Assembly (NCBI RefSeq): GCF_937997405.1
Contig: NZ_CALKTL010000149.1
Span: forward strand, 1 to 15,123
Reading direction: 5' to 3'
Origin: an uncultured Campylobacter sp.
GTDB taxonomy: Bacteria > Campylobacterota > Campylobacteria > Campylobacterales > Campylobacteraceae
Length of the DNA stretch: 15,123 nucleotides
Under the pieces are notes generated by a model. The model searched no databases, had not been told where the DNA came from, and was given only the letters and a program-made list of their open reading frames with translations. Positions within the stretch are counted from its first letter, which is position 1; each line of letters opens with the position of its first letter. The translations under genes were made by a program, and so were the position numbers. This document shows positions 7,066 to 14,268 of this stretch, piece by piece.

Positions 7066-7434
7066 TCAAAGTACCTGTTTTACGCTACTAGCCGTGATTT
7101 CAAGTAGCCTCGTAGCAAACGGAAATTTCGCCTTCGTTTCTTCAAACTCCGCGCCACTATCAATAAAACGCGCTGTGCCCTTCACTACAAAGCCACGCCC
7201 CGCTCCGAACCTGCCTGCTAGCTCCTTCGTTGCGACGCTAAGCTCGACGTTTGGATTTGCCTCCACGTTGCTTTGCGTCTTTTTCATACCCGCAGCCGGG
7301 ATGAGGATGCGGTCCCCCTTAATGACGAGATATCTATTCCATGTATTGCTGATATGAGCTTCGCCGTGCGCGCAGGTAGCGATACCTACGGCGCATTCGT
7401 AATTCAAAATCTCCAAAAATTCCTTGCTAAACAT
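7066..7434 (-). CDS. Pyridoxamine 5'-phosphate oxidase-like split-barrel protein
   Basis: A 122-residue protein resembling the small FMN-binding split-beta-barrel (PPOX-type) family. The N-terminal FLEILNYECAVGIATC is followed by HISNTWNRYLVIKGDRILIPAAGMKKT, then NPNVELSVATKEL and GFVVKGTARF, the strand order typical of these proteins. Members bind flavin or related cofactors, but substrates vary, so no reaction is assigned. The start is well supported by AAGGAGA 4 nt before the ATG, in a 22-nt context identical to that of upp. It is the first intact gene upstream of the SDR pseudogene on the same strand, about 150 nt away; an operon is possible but not evident. Confidence 0.75.
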   Translation of the reverse strand: MFSKEFLEILNYECAVGIATCAHGEAHISNTWNRYLVIKGDRILIPAAGMKKTQSNVEANPNVELSVATKELAGRFGAGRGFVVKGTARFIDSGAEFEETKAKFPFATRLLEITASSVKQVL

Positions 7435-7532
7435 TTTCTCTCCTTAAATTTACATTTTAAAGCTCGCGATTTTGGCTGACAAGCCCCGCGCGCAACTGAA
7501 ATTTTAACTACCTCTGCCACTTTCCGTCTCGG

Positions 7533-8213
7533 TTAAATTTTATACTTCAAAAGCGCATCTTTTTCGGCTTTGCTTACGCGAAAGCTATCGCGGATCTTCG
7601 ATATCGCCTTGTTTTGGATAAATTTAGCCGCCCGTTTGCTCGCCAAAAACGCAAGCGTGATCTCGCGCTGCTTGATAAACATCTCCGCTATCGCCCACGC
7701 CGCGCCCATCTGCACGTAGTACCGCTCGTCGCTTTCGGCAGCGCAAATTTCAAAAAATTCCTCGGGCGAGATCGCGCTCATATTTCGCATAAAATAAACG
7801 TAGAAAAATCGCCTCTCAAACTCGTCCGCACCGCTTTTGGCCTGCTTTAGCAGCGCGTCCGCGAAAGCGGCGCCCCTGAATTTCGGAGCGAACATATCGC
7901 AAACCGCCCAATTAGGCATCGTTTTGATAAAATCGCTCGCAAGCGCGAATTTCGTCTCATCTTGCTTAAAAAGCATTATAAAAAAGCCCTTTAGCACAAA
8001 CTCCTCGTGAAAAACGGGCTTATAATTTTGCAGCTCGCGCCGCGCTTCATCCGCCGTGCTCAAAGCGGCAAAGTTTTTGCGGGCAAGCGCACGCAGCGCT
8101 GGAGTGCGCACGCCCAAAATTTGCGGCGCGGGTATTAGGCGCTGTGAAAATTGCGCAAATTTCTCCTCGCTTAACACTCGCAGCTGCCCTAGCATATTTT
8201 CTCGTAAATCCAT
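7533..8213 (-). CDS. DNA alkylation repair protein (AlkD-like, HEAT-repeat fold)
   Basis: A 226-residue, all-helical protein of the AlkC/AlkD-type DNA alkylation repair family, whose studied members excise N3- and N7-alkylated purines. The family signatures are GVRTPALRALAR (34-45), HEEFVLKGFFIM (69-80), NWAVCDMF (101-108) and RYYVQMGAAWAIAEMF (164-179). Trp102, Asp106 and Trp173 sit where AlkD has its lesion-contacting Trp/Asp/Trp set, though the alignment is by eye. The central segment reads NWAVCD instead of a WW-x-x-x-D form, so it may belong to a subfamily with unproven glycosylase activity. The start has AAAGGA 6-8 nt upstream. It lies alone between short spacers. Confidence 0.85.
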   Translation of the reverse strand: MDLRENMLGQLRVLSEEKFAQFSQRLIPAPQILGVRTPALRALARKNFAALSTADEARRELQNYKPVFHEEFVLKGFFIMLFKQDETKFALASDFIKTMPNWAVCDMFAPKFRGAAFADALLKQAKSGADEFERRFFYVYFMRNMSAISPEEFFEICAAESDERYYVQMGAAWAIAEMFIKQREITLAFLASKRAAKFIQNKAISKIRDSFRVSKAEKDALLKYKI

Positions 8214-8459
8214 AGCTTTCCTTTAAATTTTGATTTCAAATTTTAATTCGCCAAAACGTGCGCTAGTCTAGCCGCGCCGAAATTTTGCCGCATAGGACTT
8301 TTATTTAAACAGATCGCGCCGCACGCTCAAACTAATCGCTCGATAGATCGCGTTTAAGTCGCTCGCCGCAGTCGCTCAAAGTCTTTTTCCTAAAAACTCA
8401 CCCTGCTAAATTGCGCTGTATACCTCAGGGCAGAGCAAGCTGTATCGCCAAAAGCTCGC

Positions 8460-10238
8460 TTAAATGAAGCTCGGCGCGTCGTTTGAAAATAAAATCAGAT
8501 CGCCGCTGTGCGTATTTTCGCTCAAAACCCGCTGCAAATCGCGCTTGTCTTTCAAAACAATAGTCTTTGCGGGGTCTATCCTGCTTTGCAGCACCTCGGA
8601 ATTTAGCTCGCCCGTGATGATCGCGAGATCGAAAATTTCATCGATTTTGGCAGCGAGCGTCTCGTTGTCCTCGCGCGTGCTCTCGACGATGCCAGGCGTG
8701 ATGATAACCTTGCGCCCGCCGTAGCTTCGCATCAGCTCGTAGCTTTGCAGCATGCCGCTTAGATTGCCGTTGAAGCTATCGTCGATGATGATCTTGCCGC
8801 CCGCATCGAGCCGCGCGAGGCGGTGTTCAACGGCGCCGACGTGCGCGACGCGATTTTTGATCTTATCTGCGCTAAGCCCTAAAAATCGCGCGATCTTTAT
8901 ACACGCGGCGAGATTTGCGGCGTTAAATTTGCCCAAAATCGGCGCAAAAAACTCATGTCTCTCGCATAGTTCTCTCCGCCCGTTTGGAGCCTCTTGCACG
9001 CCCTGCTCTTTGTCGCTGCAAATTTTATCGTCGCTAGCGGCACGGGCGGCTTGTTCGTAGAATTCTCGCTCGCTCCGTTCCGCGCAGGATACGGAATTTG
9101 CTCCGTGAAAATCGGCGCCGTAATTTTTAGAATTTTTGTCTTTTTCTGCGTATGCTGCGCTATTTGCGTCTAAGCTAAAATCGCCCTGCCCTTCGCCCTC
9201 TGCGGCGGATGTTTCTGCACATGGCGTAGATTTCTCATCGCTCGCACCGCTTCCATCTCCGCTCAAGCTAAGGCTAAATTTTATTCCGTCCAGATCCGCG
9301 CCGCAAATTTCGAGCCCCTCGTCGTAGATCGTGACGCGCTCGTCCGCGCTTTTTTGCGTGGAGCTGTGCAAAAACGCATGCTTTAGCCGCGCGCTTGTGA
9401 GCGCTTCGAGCTTGGTTTTGCGGATGTTTTCGATGCTTTTGAAATACTCGATATGTTGCGCGCCGATCTCACCCACGACGACGATCTGCGGCGCCAAAAA
9501 CTCGGTGATCTCGGAGATGTCGCCGCTTAGCCTGGCGCCTGCTTCGGCGATGTAGATCTGCGTATCTGCGGGCAGCGCCTCGTTTACGTCGCGCACGAGC
9601 CCTGCCAGTGTGTTTACCGAGCGCGGCGTCTTGTAGCAGCGAAAGTCGTTTTTTAAAATTTGATACAAGAAGTTTTTAATGCTCGTCTTGCCGTAGCTTG
9701 CGGTGATCTGAATGATCGTAAGGGAGGGCACCTGGGCTAGTTTTTTGCGCGCGTCGGCCTTAAATTTCGCAGCCTGTGCCCGCTCGTAAGCAAAGCTCGC
9801 CGCAAGAGCGGCGCCAAGCGGTAAAAATATCGGCAAAATCGGGCCCCCCGCGGCATAAAACGCGGCATTAAAGCTAAACACACAAACCGCCAAAATCGCA
9901 AAAAAACGCTTCACGCGCAGCGTAAAGACGAGCTTTTTATCTAGCCCTCTTTGCCAAAAATAAAGCGCGAGCGCGTAGGCTGCGACGATTAGAATTTTAG
10001 CGGCGTGCAAGGCATAGAGGGACGCGGCGCCAAATTTAGCCGCGCAGAGGCTCGCCGCAATCTCGCAGCCGAAATACGCCGCCAGCGGCAAAATCAAAAA
10101 ATAAAGGTGCCACGCGGGTTTGGTGAAGTGAAAGATGATGCGCGCAGGCTTATACGAAAACCACTGCAGGCAGGTGATCAGATAAAAGCCCAGCAGGAGG
10201 ACGAATGCCGCGTGCGCGATCAAAAATATTATATTCAT
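8460..10238 (-). CDS. murF: MurF ligase with membrane-anchored N-terminus and a low-complexity insert
   Basis: UDP-MurNAc-tripeptide:D-Ala-D-Ala ligase, the last cytoplasmic step of peptidoglycan precursor synthesis. It uses the dipeptide made by Ddl, encoded nearby. Residues 1-150 hold about four hydrophobic segments (4-24, 46-66, 78-96, 113-145), an extension I associate with Campylobacterota MurF. The Mur-ligase core follows: P-loop ITASYGKTS (178-186, usually TGTNGKT), IAEAGARLSGDISEI (230-244), GKFNAANLAA (436-445), EHRL (471-474) and DDSFNGN (486-492). Between residues ~325 and ~428, where most MurF proteins have only a short link, lies a Ser/Ala/Glu/Asp-rich insert with internal repeats. 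This explains the 592-residue length against ~450-490. The start ATG has AAGGAA 9 nt upstream. An 858-nt gene-free spacer separates it from the hydrolase gene. Confidence 0.93.
   Translation of the reverse strand: MNIIFLIAHAAFVLLLGFYLITCLQWFSYKPARIIFHFTKPAWHLYFLILPLAAYFGCEIAASLCAAKFGAASLYALHAAKILIVAAYALALYFWQRGLDKKLVFTLRVKRFFAILAVCVFSFNAAFYAAGGPILPIFLPLGAALAASFAYERAQAAKFKADARKKLAQVPSLTIIQITASYGKTSIKNFLYQILKNDFRCYKTPRSVNTLAGLVRDVNEALPADTQIYIAEAGARLSGDISEITEFLAPQIVVVGEIGAQHIEYFKSIENIRKTKLEALTSARLKHAFLHSSTQKSADERVTIYDEGLEICGADLDGIKFSLSLSGDGSGASDEKSTPCAETSAAEGEGQGDFSLDANSAAYAEKDKNSKNYGADFHGANSVSCAERSEREFYEQAARAASDDKICSDKEQGVQEAPNGRRELCERHEFFAPILGKFNAANLAACIKIARFLGLSADKIKNRVAHVGAVEHRLARLDAGGKIIIDDSFNGNLSGMLQSYELMRSYGGRKVIITPGIVESTREDNETLAAKIDEIFDLAIITGELNSEVLQSRIDPAKTIVLKDKRDLQRVLSENTHSGDLILFSNDAPSFI
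8955..9266 (-). repeat. Repetitive low-complexity insert within murF
   Basis: Codons ~325-428 of murF. At least two protein units are related, DF-SLDANSAAYAEKD and DF-HGANSVSCAERS, with a weaker third, KSTPCAETS. The DNA shows the same pattern: GATTTT, 6-9 nt, GCAAAT, then a CGC-GAA stretch. Small inverted repeats occur inside it, such as TTCCG/CGGAA (9078-9096). The reading frame stays open, so the insert is tolerated. Confidence 0.6.
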
Positions 10239-11096
10239 CTTTTAAAATTCCTTTTTATAAGTTTAGGCACCTGCTTTGCGAGCCTGTGCGGGCAAAAACG
10301 CGGCGAGCTCGGGCTAACCGGCATTCGGTGTCATTTGTAAATTTTACGAATTCCCTCTTTGCAAATTCTATTTTTGCAAACTTGCGCGCTCGCAAATTCA
10401 TGCTCTCGCGAAGGCTACACGAGCCGCGCTAGAAATTTACGCTGCTGCGCGGCTTTTCGTTATCGATATTGTGCCGCACTCATCTCTCGCGACCTGAAAT
10501 TTTCGCATGCTGTATATCTTACGATATCTAGCCCCACCTCGTACGATTATTTGCGTGCCATCCGCGGCGCATAGACCTTGTGTCGCGGTAAATACATGAC
10601 GCGATTATGCGACCTGCAACTAAATTTAATTGTCCGCTTTGCAGTGCACACGCGGTTTTGCCGCGTCTTGTACGGCTGCCACAATCGCGAGCGCATAGCA
10701 GAAACGATCCACTGCCGCATTAAATTCTAAAATTTTACGCGGTGCGCTACAATTTGAGCTTTGCGTTTTATACTACGCGCCCAAAGAGCGGATTTTGCGC
10801 CGCTAAATTTTAAACGCATACGCGCGGCTTCTATAATTTAAATTTACGCTTCGGTTTGCGATCTTTGACGCAAACAAATTGCAAAATTTTAAAACGCGCG
10901 CTGCAAGATAAGCCGGACTAAAGCCGCCGCAATGAAACGCTTTTAAATTGCACCCCGCTCTTACATTCGCGCGATCTGTTATTACATCTAAAGCACGATT
11001 TTCGCGGTGCGGCGCTAAAATTTCGCGGCTAAATTTTAAAATTTTATACAAAATCGCGTCTTGTTTTAAATTTAATGCGGCGCCAAATCGTTAAAT
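10239..11096. other. Long gene-free spacer between the hydrolase gene and murF
   Basis: 858 nt with no supportable gene on either strand; open frames present (for example 10803-11051 minus) lack ribosome-binding sites and family resemblance. It holds the second copy of the dispersed repeat (10996-11045), a perfect 6-bp hairpin ACGCGG/CCGCGT (10650-10666), and AT-rich arms TAAATTTAA/TTAAATTTA (11067-11099) overlapping the hydrolase stop. In Campylobacter jejuni, as I recall, the hydrolase and murF are adjacent. Confidence 0.65.
10996..11045. repeat. Diverged dispersed repeat, copy 2
   Basis: This segment aligns in the same orientation with 3416-3481 and includes an identical 18-nt block at 11028-11045. 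It lacks about 16 bases present in copy 1. Confidence 0.5.
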
Positions 11097-11828
11097 TTAG
11101 CTGCCGCTAAGCTCCTTTTCGATCTGCTCGCCGATAAAATCCGCGCTCTGCAAAAAGAAAAAGTGATCCCCCGCCAGCGGATAAAATTTGCTGTTTTTGA
11201 CGAGCGAGTGGATCAGCTCGCCGCTTTTTAGGCTAGTGGCGCGATCGTCCTTGCCCCAAAAGATGAGCGCATTTTGCGGGCTTAGCGCGGAAAAAATATC
11301 GCGGAAGTCCTCATTTACGACGTTTTTTAGCGTCTCATACATCGTCTTGCTCATACCTGCGGCATCCTTGCTCACAAACGCACGCCAAAGCCCCGCCAGT
11401 CCAAGTCTTTTTAAAATTTTAAAAATTGCGATTTTGGCGCGCACGGCAAAGGGCTTGGGCTCGATGATGCCGGCGCTGCTTAGCAGTATGAGGTTTTGCG
11501 GGCGCAAAAGTGTTGCGATCTTGCCACCGAAGCTGTGCCCCATGATCGCTGCGGGCTGCTTGCCCAAAGCCGCGATAAAGGCGCGCATAATCTCCGCGTA
11601 ATCCTCGCTGCCAAGGGCGCGCGCGGGCTGCGAGCTGGCGCCGAATCCCGGCAGATCGACGCACACTAACGCATAACGGCGGAACTTGTCCGCAAAAACC
11701 CTAGACATAAGCGCCTTGTTTGCGCCCCAGCCGTGCAGCACCAAAATATATTCGGCACGCTGCATATTTGAAATTTCGTAGCTGATTTTGTAGCTTTCGC
11801 CGCCGCAGACGAGCTCCTTACTCGCCAC
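11097..11828 (-). CDS. Alpha/beta-fold hydrolase
   Basis: A 243-residue cytosolic alpha/beta hydrolase with no signal peptide. Numbered from the chosen start, it has the oxyanion motif HGWG (32-35), the nucleophile elbow GHSFGG with Ser99, an acid candidate in WGKDD (Asp194 or Asp195) and His222 in GDHFF. The substrate is unknown; esterase or peptidase-like activity is possible. The start is GTG at 11828: AAAAGGAG lies 5 nt upstream, and the resulting N-terminus VASKELVCGG fits Campylobacter homologues as I recall them. An in-frame ATG at 11888 would add 20 residues lying wholly inside the preceding gene. With the GTG, the gene overlaps the antitoxin-like gene by 11 nt, suggesting translational coupling. 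Conserved position beside ddl and murF hints at an envelope-related job, but this is inference. Confidence 0.88.
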   Translation of the reverse strand: MASKELVCGGESYKISYEISNMQRAEYILVLHGWGANKALMSRVFADKFRRYALVCVDLPGFGASSQPARALGSEDYAEIMRAFIAALGKQPAAIMGHSFGGKIATLLRPQNLILLSSAGIIEPKPFAVRAKIAIFKILKRLGLAGLWRAFVSKDAAGMSKTMYETLKNVVNEDFRDIFSALSPQNALIFWGKDDRATSLKSGELIHSLVKNSKFYPLAGDHFFFLQSADFIGEQIEKELSGS

Positions 11829-12036
11829 CGCCGCTCCTTTTGGCGTAAACGGCTTTGAGTAGCTCGACTGCTTTTTCGAGCCGCTCAAACTCGCTCATAC
11901 TGATCATTACGGCTTCGAATTTGTTGTTTTTGACGATCAGGGCTTTTTTGATCTCTTGGTTTTTGATCTTGTTTAAAACGGTGCTGAAGTTGCGTACGAT
12001 CTCGGTAGCGGTGTAAATTTCGTCTTGATTTATCAT
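11818..12036 (-). CDS. Phd/YefM-type antitoxin-like small protein, no toxin partner seen
   Basis: A 72-residue protein resembling Phd/YefM antitoxins. The N-terminal segment EIYTATEIVRNFSTVLNKI matches the DNA-binding region (typically SATEARxNFSxLL). Next comes KKALIVKNNKFEAVMISMSEFERLE, close to the family's pattern of I-x-K-N-x-K-P-x-A-V-L-I-S-x-x-E-y-e, and then a helical tail that in true antitoxins holds the toxin. The following gene is an alpha/beta hydrolase, not a RelE/YoeB/Doc toxin, so the gene looks like an orphan regulator. Its position between ddl and the hydrolase gene is, to my memory, kept in Campylobacter jejuni, which suggests domestication. The ATG has AAAAGG 7 nt upstream, and a perfect 13-bp inverted repeat lies just before that. 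Confidence 0.82.
   Translation of the reverse strand: MINQDEIYTATEIVRNFSTVLNKIKNQEIKKALIVKNNKFEAVMISMSEFERLEKAVELLKAVYAKRSGGGE
11834..11841 (-). promoter_or_regulatory. Ribosome-binding site deciding the hydrolase start
   Basis: AAAAGGAG lies 5 nt before the GTG at 11828, inside the 3' end of the antitoxin-like gene. It supports the GTG over the ATG at 11888. Confidence 0.7.
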
Positions 12037-12053
12037 AACTCGACCTTTTGGGG

Positions 12054-12087
12054 TAAAATTTTACGCAAAATTTAGCGTAAAATTTTA
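12054..12087. promoter_or_regulatory. Perfect 13-bp inverted repeat between ddl and the antitoxin-like gene
   Basis: TAAAATTTTACGC (12054-12066) and GCGTAAAATTTTA (12075-12087) are exactly complementary around an 8-nt loop. The repeat fills most of the 60-nt gap, ends about 5 nt before the ribosome-binding site of the downstream gene, and each arm holds the smaller palindrome TAAAATTTTA. It could be an operator for the Phd/YefM-like protein, an mRNA hairpin, or a weak terminator of ddl; no U-run follows it on the minus strand. Confidence 0.7.
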
Positions 12088-12096
12088 AACGATTGG

Positions 12097-13128
12097 CTAT
12101 TTATTAGCGGTGATTTTGGTGATCAGCTCGTAGCTTACGGGGATCTGCCTCATCGGCGGCAGCGACGAAGCAAGAGCTGCTAAAACCTCGGAGAAATCAT
12201 CAAATAGGTAGTTTGCGAGACTACCCGGGTTTGGATTTATCTCGTTTAGATAAATTTCACCCTCTTTTTCAAAAAAATCGCAGCGAATTAGCGCGCCATC
12301 GAATGATCCTGCGTTATAAAGCCGCGTAAAGGCATCTTTCATCTTGCCCTCTAGCAAAGCGCCAGGACGAGCGGGCTCGATCGCGCCACTACGCGAAAAA
12401 TCCAAATATTTACGATCGAAATTTAAATAGCCCTCTTTTTTTGGCTCTTCGATGTTTGAAAATACGATTTTGCCGTCTATTTTAGCGCCTGCGAGATTGA
12501 ATTCCTTTACGTTTTCCCAGTATGGCTCTACGATCGCGCTGTCGTCCAGCTCAAAAGCCTGATCCAGCGCGTAGCTAAACTCGCTTTCGTTCTTGGCTAT
12601 CGAAATTCCGATGCTAGAGCCCAAATGAGCGGGCTTAACGATGATCGGAAAATTAAAATTAGGCAGGCTAGTACGATTTACGATCTCATACGGCAAGGTT
12701 TTTACATTTGCGATTGCGGCTAGGTGCTTGGTTAAAATTTTATTATAACTTAGAACGCTAGCTTCTATGCGAGGGCCTATGTAAGGGATGCCAAAAAACT
12801 CAAATAGCGCTGCCATTTTGCCATCCTCGCCGTCGCAGCCGTGGATTAGATTGATATATGTGCCGACTTCTAGCATGCTTTTGCTAAACATTCCGCTCTC
12901 AAAAAATCCGCCCACACCGATGCTAAGCTCTTTTGCTTTAGCATAGCCGCCCTGCTTAAAATATGCCGCGCGCATATTTTTATCATCGATGCGGTAAAAT
13001 TTACGATTTTTATCGCAAAATACAAACTCCAAGTCCCAGCCTTTTAGGGCATTTTTGACGGCAATTGCCGAGATGATACTTACTTCGTGCTCGTAGCTTT
13101 GAGCTCCAAAAACTATGCCAAATTTCAT
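12097..13128 (-). CDS. ddl: D-alanine--D-alanine ligase
   Basis: Cytosolic ATP-grasp enzyme that joins two D-Ala molecules; MurF then attaches the dipeptide to the UDP-MurNAc-tripeptide. Visible signatures are the N-terminal HEVS (14-17, with the substrate-binding Glu15), HGCDGEDG (96-103), the ATP-grasp loop VKPAHLGSSIGI (164-175), RCDFF with Asp284 and the metal- and substrate-binding NEINPNPGS (295-303). The last differs from the common NTxPG form but looks normal for epsilonproteobacteria. The length of 343 residues is usual. The ATG is preceded by GAAGGA 5 nt upstream. The gene follows ruvA by 23 nt and precedes the antitoxin-like gene by 60 nt, so co-transcription with ruvA is likely. 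Confidence 0.96.
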   Translation of the reverse strand: MKFGIVFGAQSYEHEVSIISAIAVKNALKGWDLEFVFCDKNRKFYRIDDKNMRAAYFKQGGYAKAKELSIGVGGFFESGMFSKSMLEVGTYINLIHGCDGEDGKMAALFEFFGIPYIGPRIEASVLSYNKILTKHLAAIANVKTLPYEIVNRTSLPNFNFPIIVKPAHLGSSIGISIAKNESEFSYALDQAFELDDSAIVEPYWENVKEFNLAGAKIDGKIVFSNIEEPKKEGYLNFDRKYLDFSRSGAIEPARPGALLEGKMKDAFTRLYNAGSFDGALIRCDFFEKEGEIYLNEINPNPGSLANYLFDDFSEVLAALASSLPPMRQIPVSYELITKITANK

Positions 13129-13151
13129 TGCTTTCCTTCAAATTTTATTTT

Positions 13152-13706
13152 CTACGCTAATTTTTTTAACGCCTCTTTGACAAGATCTGACGTATTCGTG
13201 CTACTGCAGCCCGCTAAGATTTGATTGATCTTATCGCGCTTAAATCCAAGGCTTTGTAGCGCGGACGCCGCTTCGTTCTTATAAGTCTCGTTAGGACCGA
13301 ATTCCATTAGCTTCGCATCGCCTAGTTCGGCAATGATCCGTCTAGCGGTCTTTGAGCCGATACCCGGAACTGAAGTTAGCGTCGCAGCATCCCCCGTAGC
13401 TACGCAACGCGCGAAATCCTGCGGAGCGAGCGTCGAACAAACCGCCATCGCCGTGCTTGCACCTACACCGCTAAGCTTGATTAGAGTTTCAAACATCTTT
13501 TTTTCGCTCTCGTCTAAAAACCCATACAGCGAATCGGCATCCTCGCGCAGAATTTGAACGCACGCGAGCTCGGTCAGCTTGCCCTGCGTGAGCTTCGCGG
13601 AGGTATTTAATGACAATGAAAGGGCGTAGCTCACGCCGCTAGCGCATTTAATGACGCAAGCAGTGGGCTCTTTGCGCGTGATAATTCCTTCGATCGCCGC
13701 TATCAT
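13152..13706 (-). CDS. ruvA: Holliday junction branch migration protein RuvA
   Basis: DNA-binding subunit of the RuvAB motor, which moves Holliday junctions during recombinational repair. The 184 residues show the N-terminal OB-fold (1-62, starting MIAAIEGII and including SLYGF at 59-63), two helix-hairpin-helix motifs (LSGVGAS at 78-84 and VPGIGSKTARRI at 113-124) and the C-terminal RuvB-contacting domain (~143-184, ASALQSLGFKRDKI). Length is slightly below the usual 190-205, through a shorter linker. The ATG overlaps the stop of the preceding lipoprotein gene by 4 nt (ATGA), so translation is probably coupled. ruvB and ruvC are not in the window. Confidence 0.96.
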   Translation of the reverse strand: MIAAIEGIITRKEPTACVIKCASGVSYALSLSLNTSAKLTQGKLTELACVQILREDADSLYGFLDESEKKMFETLIKLSGVGASTAMAVCSTLAPQDFARCVATGDAATLTSVPGIGSKTARRIIAELGDAKLMEFGPNETYKNEAASALQSLGFKRDKINQILAGCSSTNTSDLVKEALKKLA

Positions 13707-14266
13707 CTAAGAGCCTTTAAAATTTCGTTTATGCTCTCATTAAGCGCTAAATTTAGGGCATTATAAATGCTTTGCGAGCTAGGATCAGGCACGAAAACGC
13801 GCTTAGTGACGATGCCTGATTTTATGCTTTCTAAAGAATTCAAAATTTCATATCCCATCGTGACGGTTGCTTGATCGTTATTGACCTGAAGCGCTACGAT
13901 ACTGGTTTTTAGGCGCAAATCCCGCTCTTTTGGCACGAAGATCGGATTTAGCGAGCAGGTGGAAAATGCCGCATCAAGCAGCGCTTTATATACCATCTCG
14001 CTAGGCATCGTGATAAATTTGGCGTCGCTTGCGAACCGCGTTCGGTTTCTAAAATCCACTATTAAAATATCCCGCCTATCGACGAGATCGGTCGCTGTGA
14101 TGGTGTCGATAAAGATATTTTTGCGCGCACCGCTAGGATTTACGCAGTGCTTTTGATCATAACGCAGCTCGTAGTAAGTGTATGGCTTAGCCTGCTTGGC
14201 TAAGCAGCCGCCTAAAAATATCGCCGCCAGCGTCGCAGCAAGCGTAAACTTTATAAAATTTTTCAT
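13703..14266 (-). CDS. ABC-type transport auxiliary lipoprotein (PqiC/LptO-like)
   Basis: A 187-residue lipoprotein. The signal peptide has Lys2 and Lys6, a hydrophobic core (7-17) and the lipobox LGGC ending at Cys21. After it come YTYYELRY and KNIFIDTITATDLVDRRDILIVDF, the start of the domain found in auxiliary lipoproteins of MCE/ABC lipid transporters such as PqiC. Such proteins sit in the outer membrane or periplasm and partner an MCE protein in moving phospholipids. This fits the context: an MCE-type gene lies directly upstream, 2 nt away, and this gene's ribosome-binding site (AAGGA) is inside that gene's last codons. It overlaps ruvA by 4 nt. The sequence is divergent, so the family call rests partly on its neighbour. 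Confidence 0.8.
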   Translation of the reverse strand: MKNFIKFTLAATLAAIFLGGCLAKQAKPYTYYELRYDQKHCVNPSGARKNIFIDTITATDLVDRRDILIVDFRNRTRFASDAKFITMPSEMVYKALLDAAFSTCSLNPIFVPKERDLRLKTSIVALQVNNDQATVTMGYEILNSLESIKSGIVTKRVFVPDPSSQSIYNALNLALNESINEILKALR

Positions 14267-14268
14267 CT

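Noticed and set aside
8955..9266. Plus-strand open frames opposite the murF insert as separate genes
   Set aside because: They have Ser/Ala/Pro-rich shadow composition; murF motifs on both sides of the insert are in one continuous frame.
10650..10666. ACGCGG/CCGCGT hairpin as a terminator
   Set aside because: No U-run on either strand and no gene ends nearby.
10803..11051. 82-codon minus-strand open frame in the hydrolase-murF gap
   Set aside because: Composition matches other spacer frames, part of it lies in the dispersed repeat, and there is no supporting start signal or domain.
11829..11888. ATG at 11888 as start of the hydrolase
   Set aside because: The extra 20 residues lie wholly within the antitoxin-like gene in another frame, and the GTG at 11828 has a strong AAAAGGAG.
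13760..13765. Minus-strand TATAAT about 50 nt before ruvA as an internal promoter
   Set aside because: It lies inside the lipoprotein gene with no recognisable upstream element; a chance match is likely in AT-rich codons.
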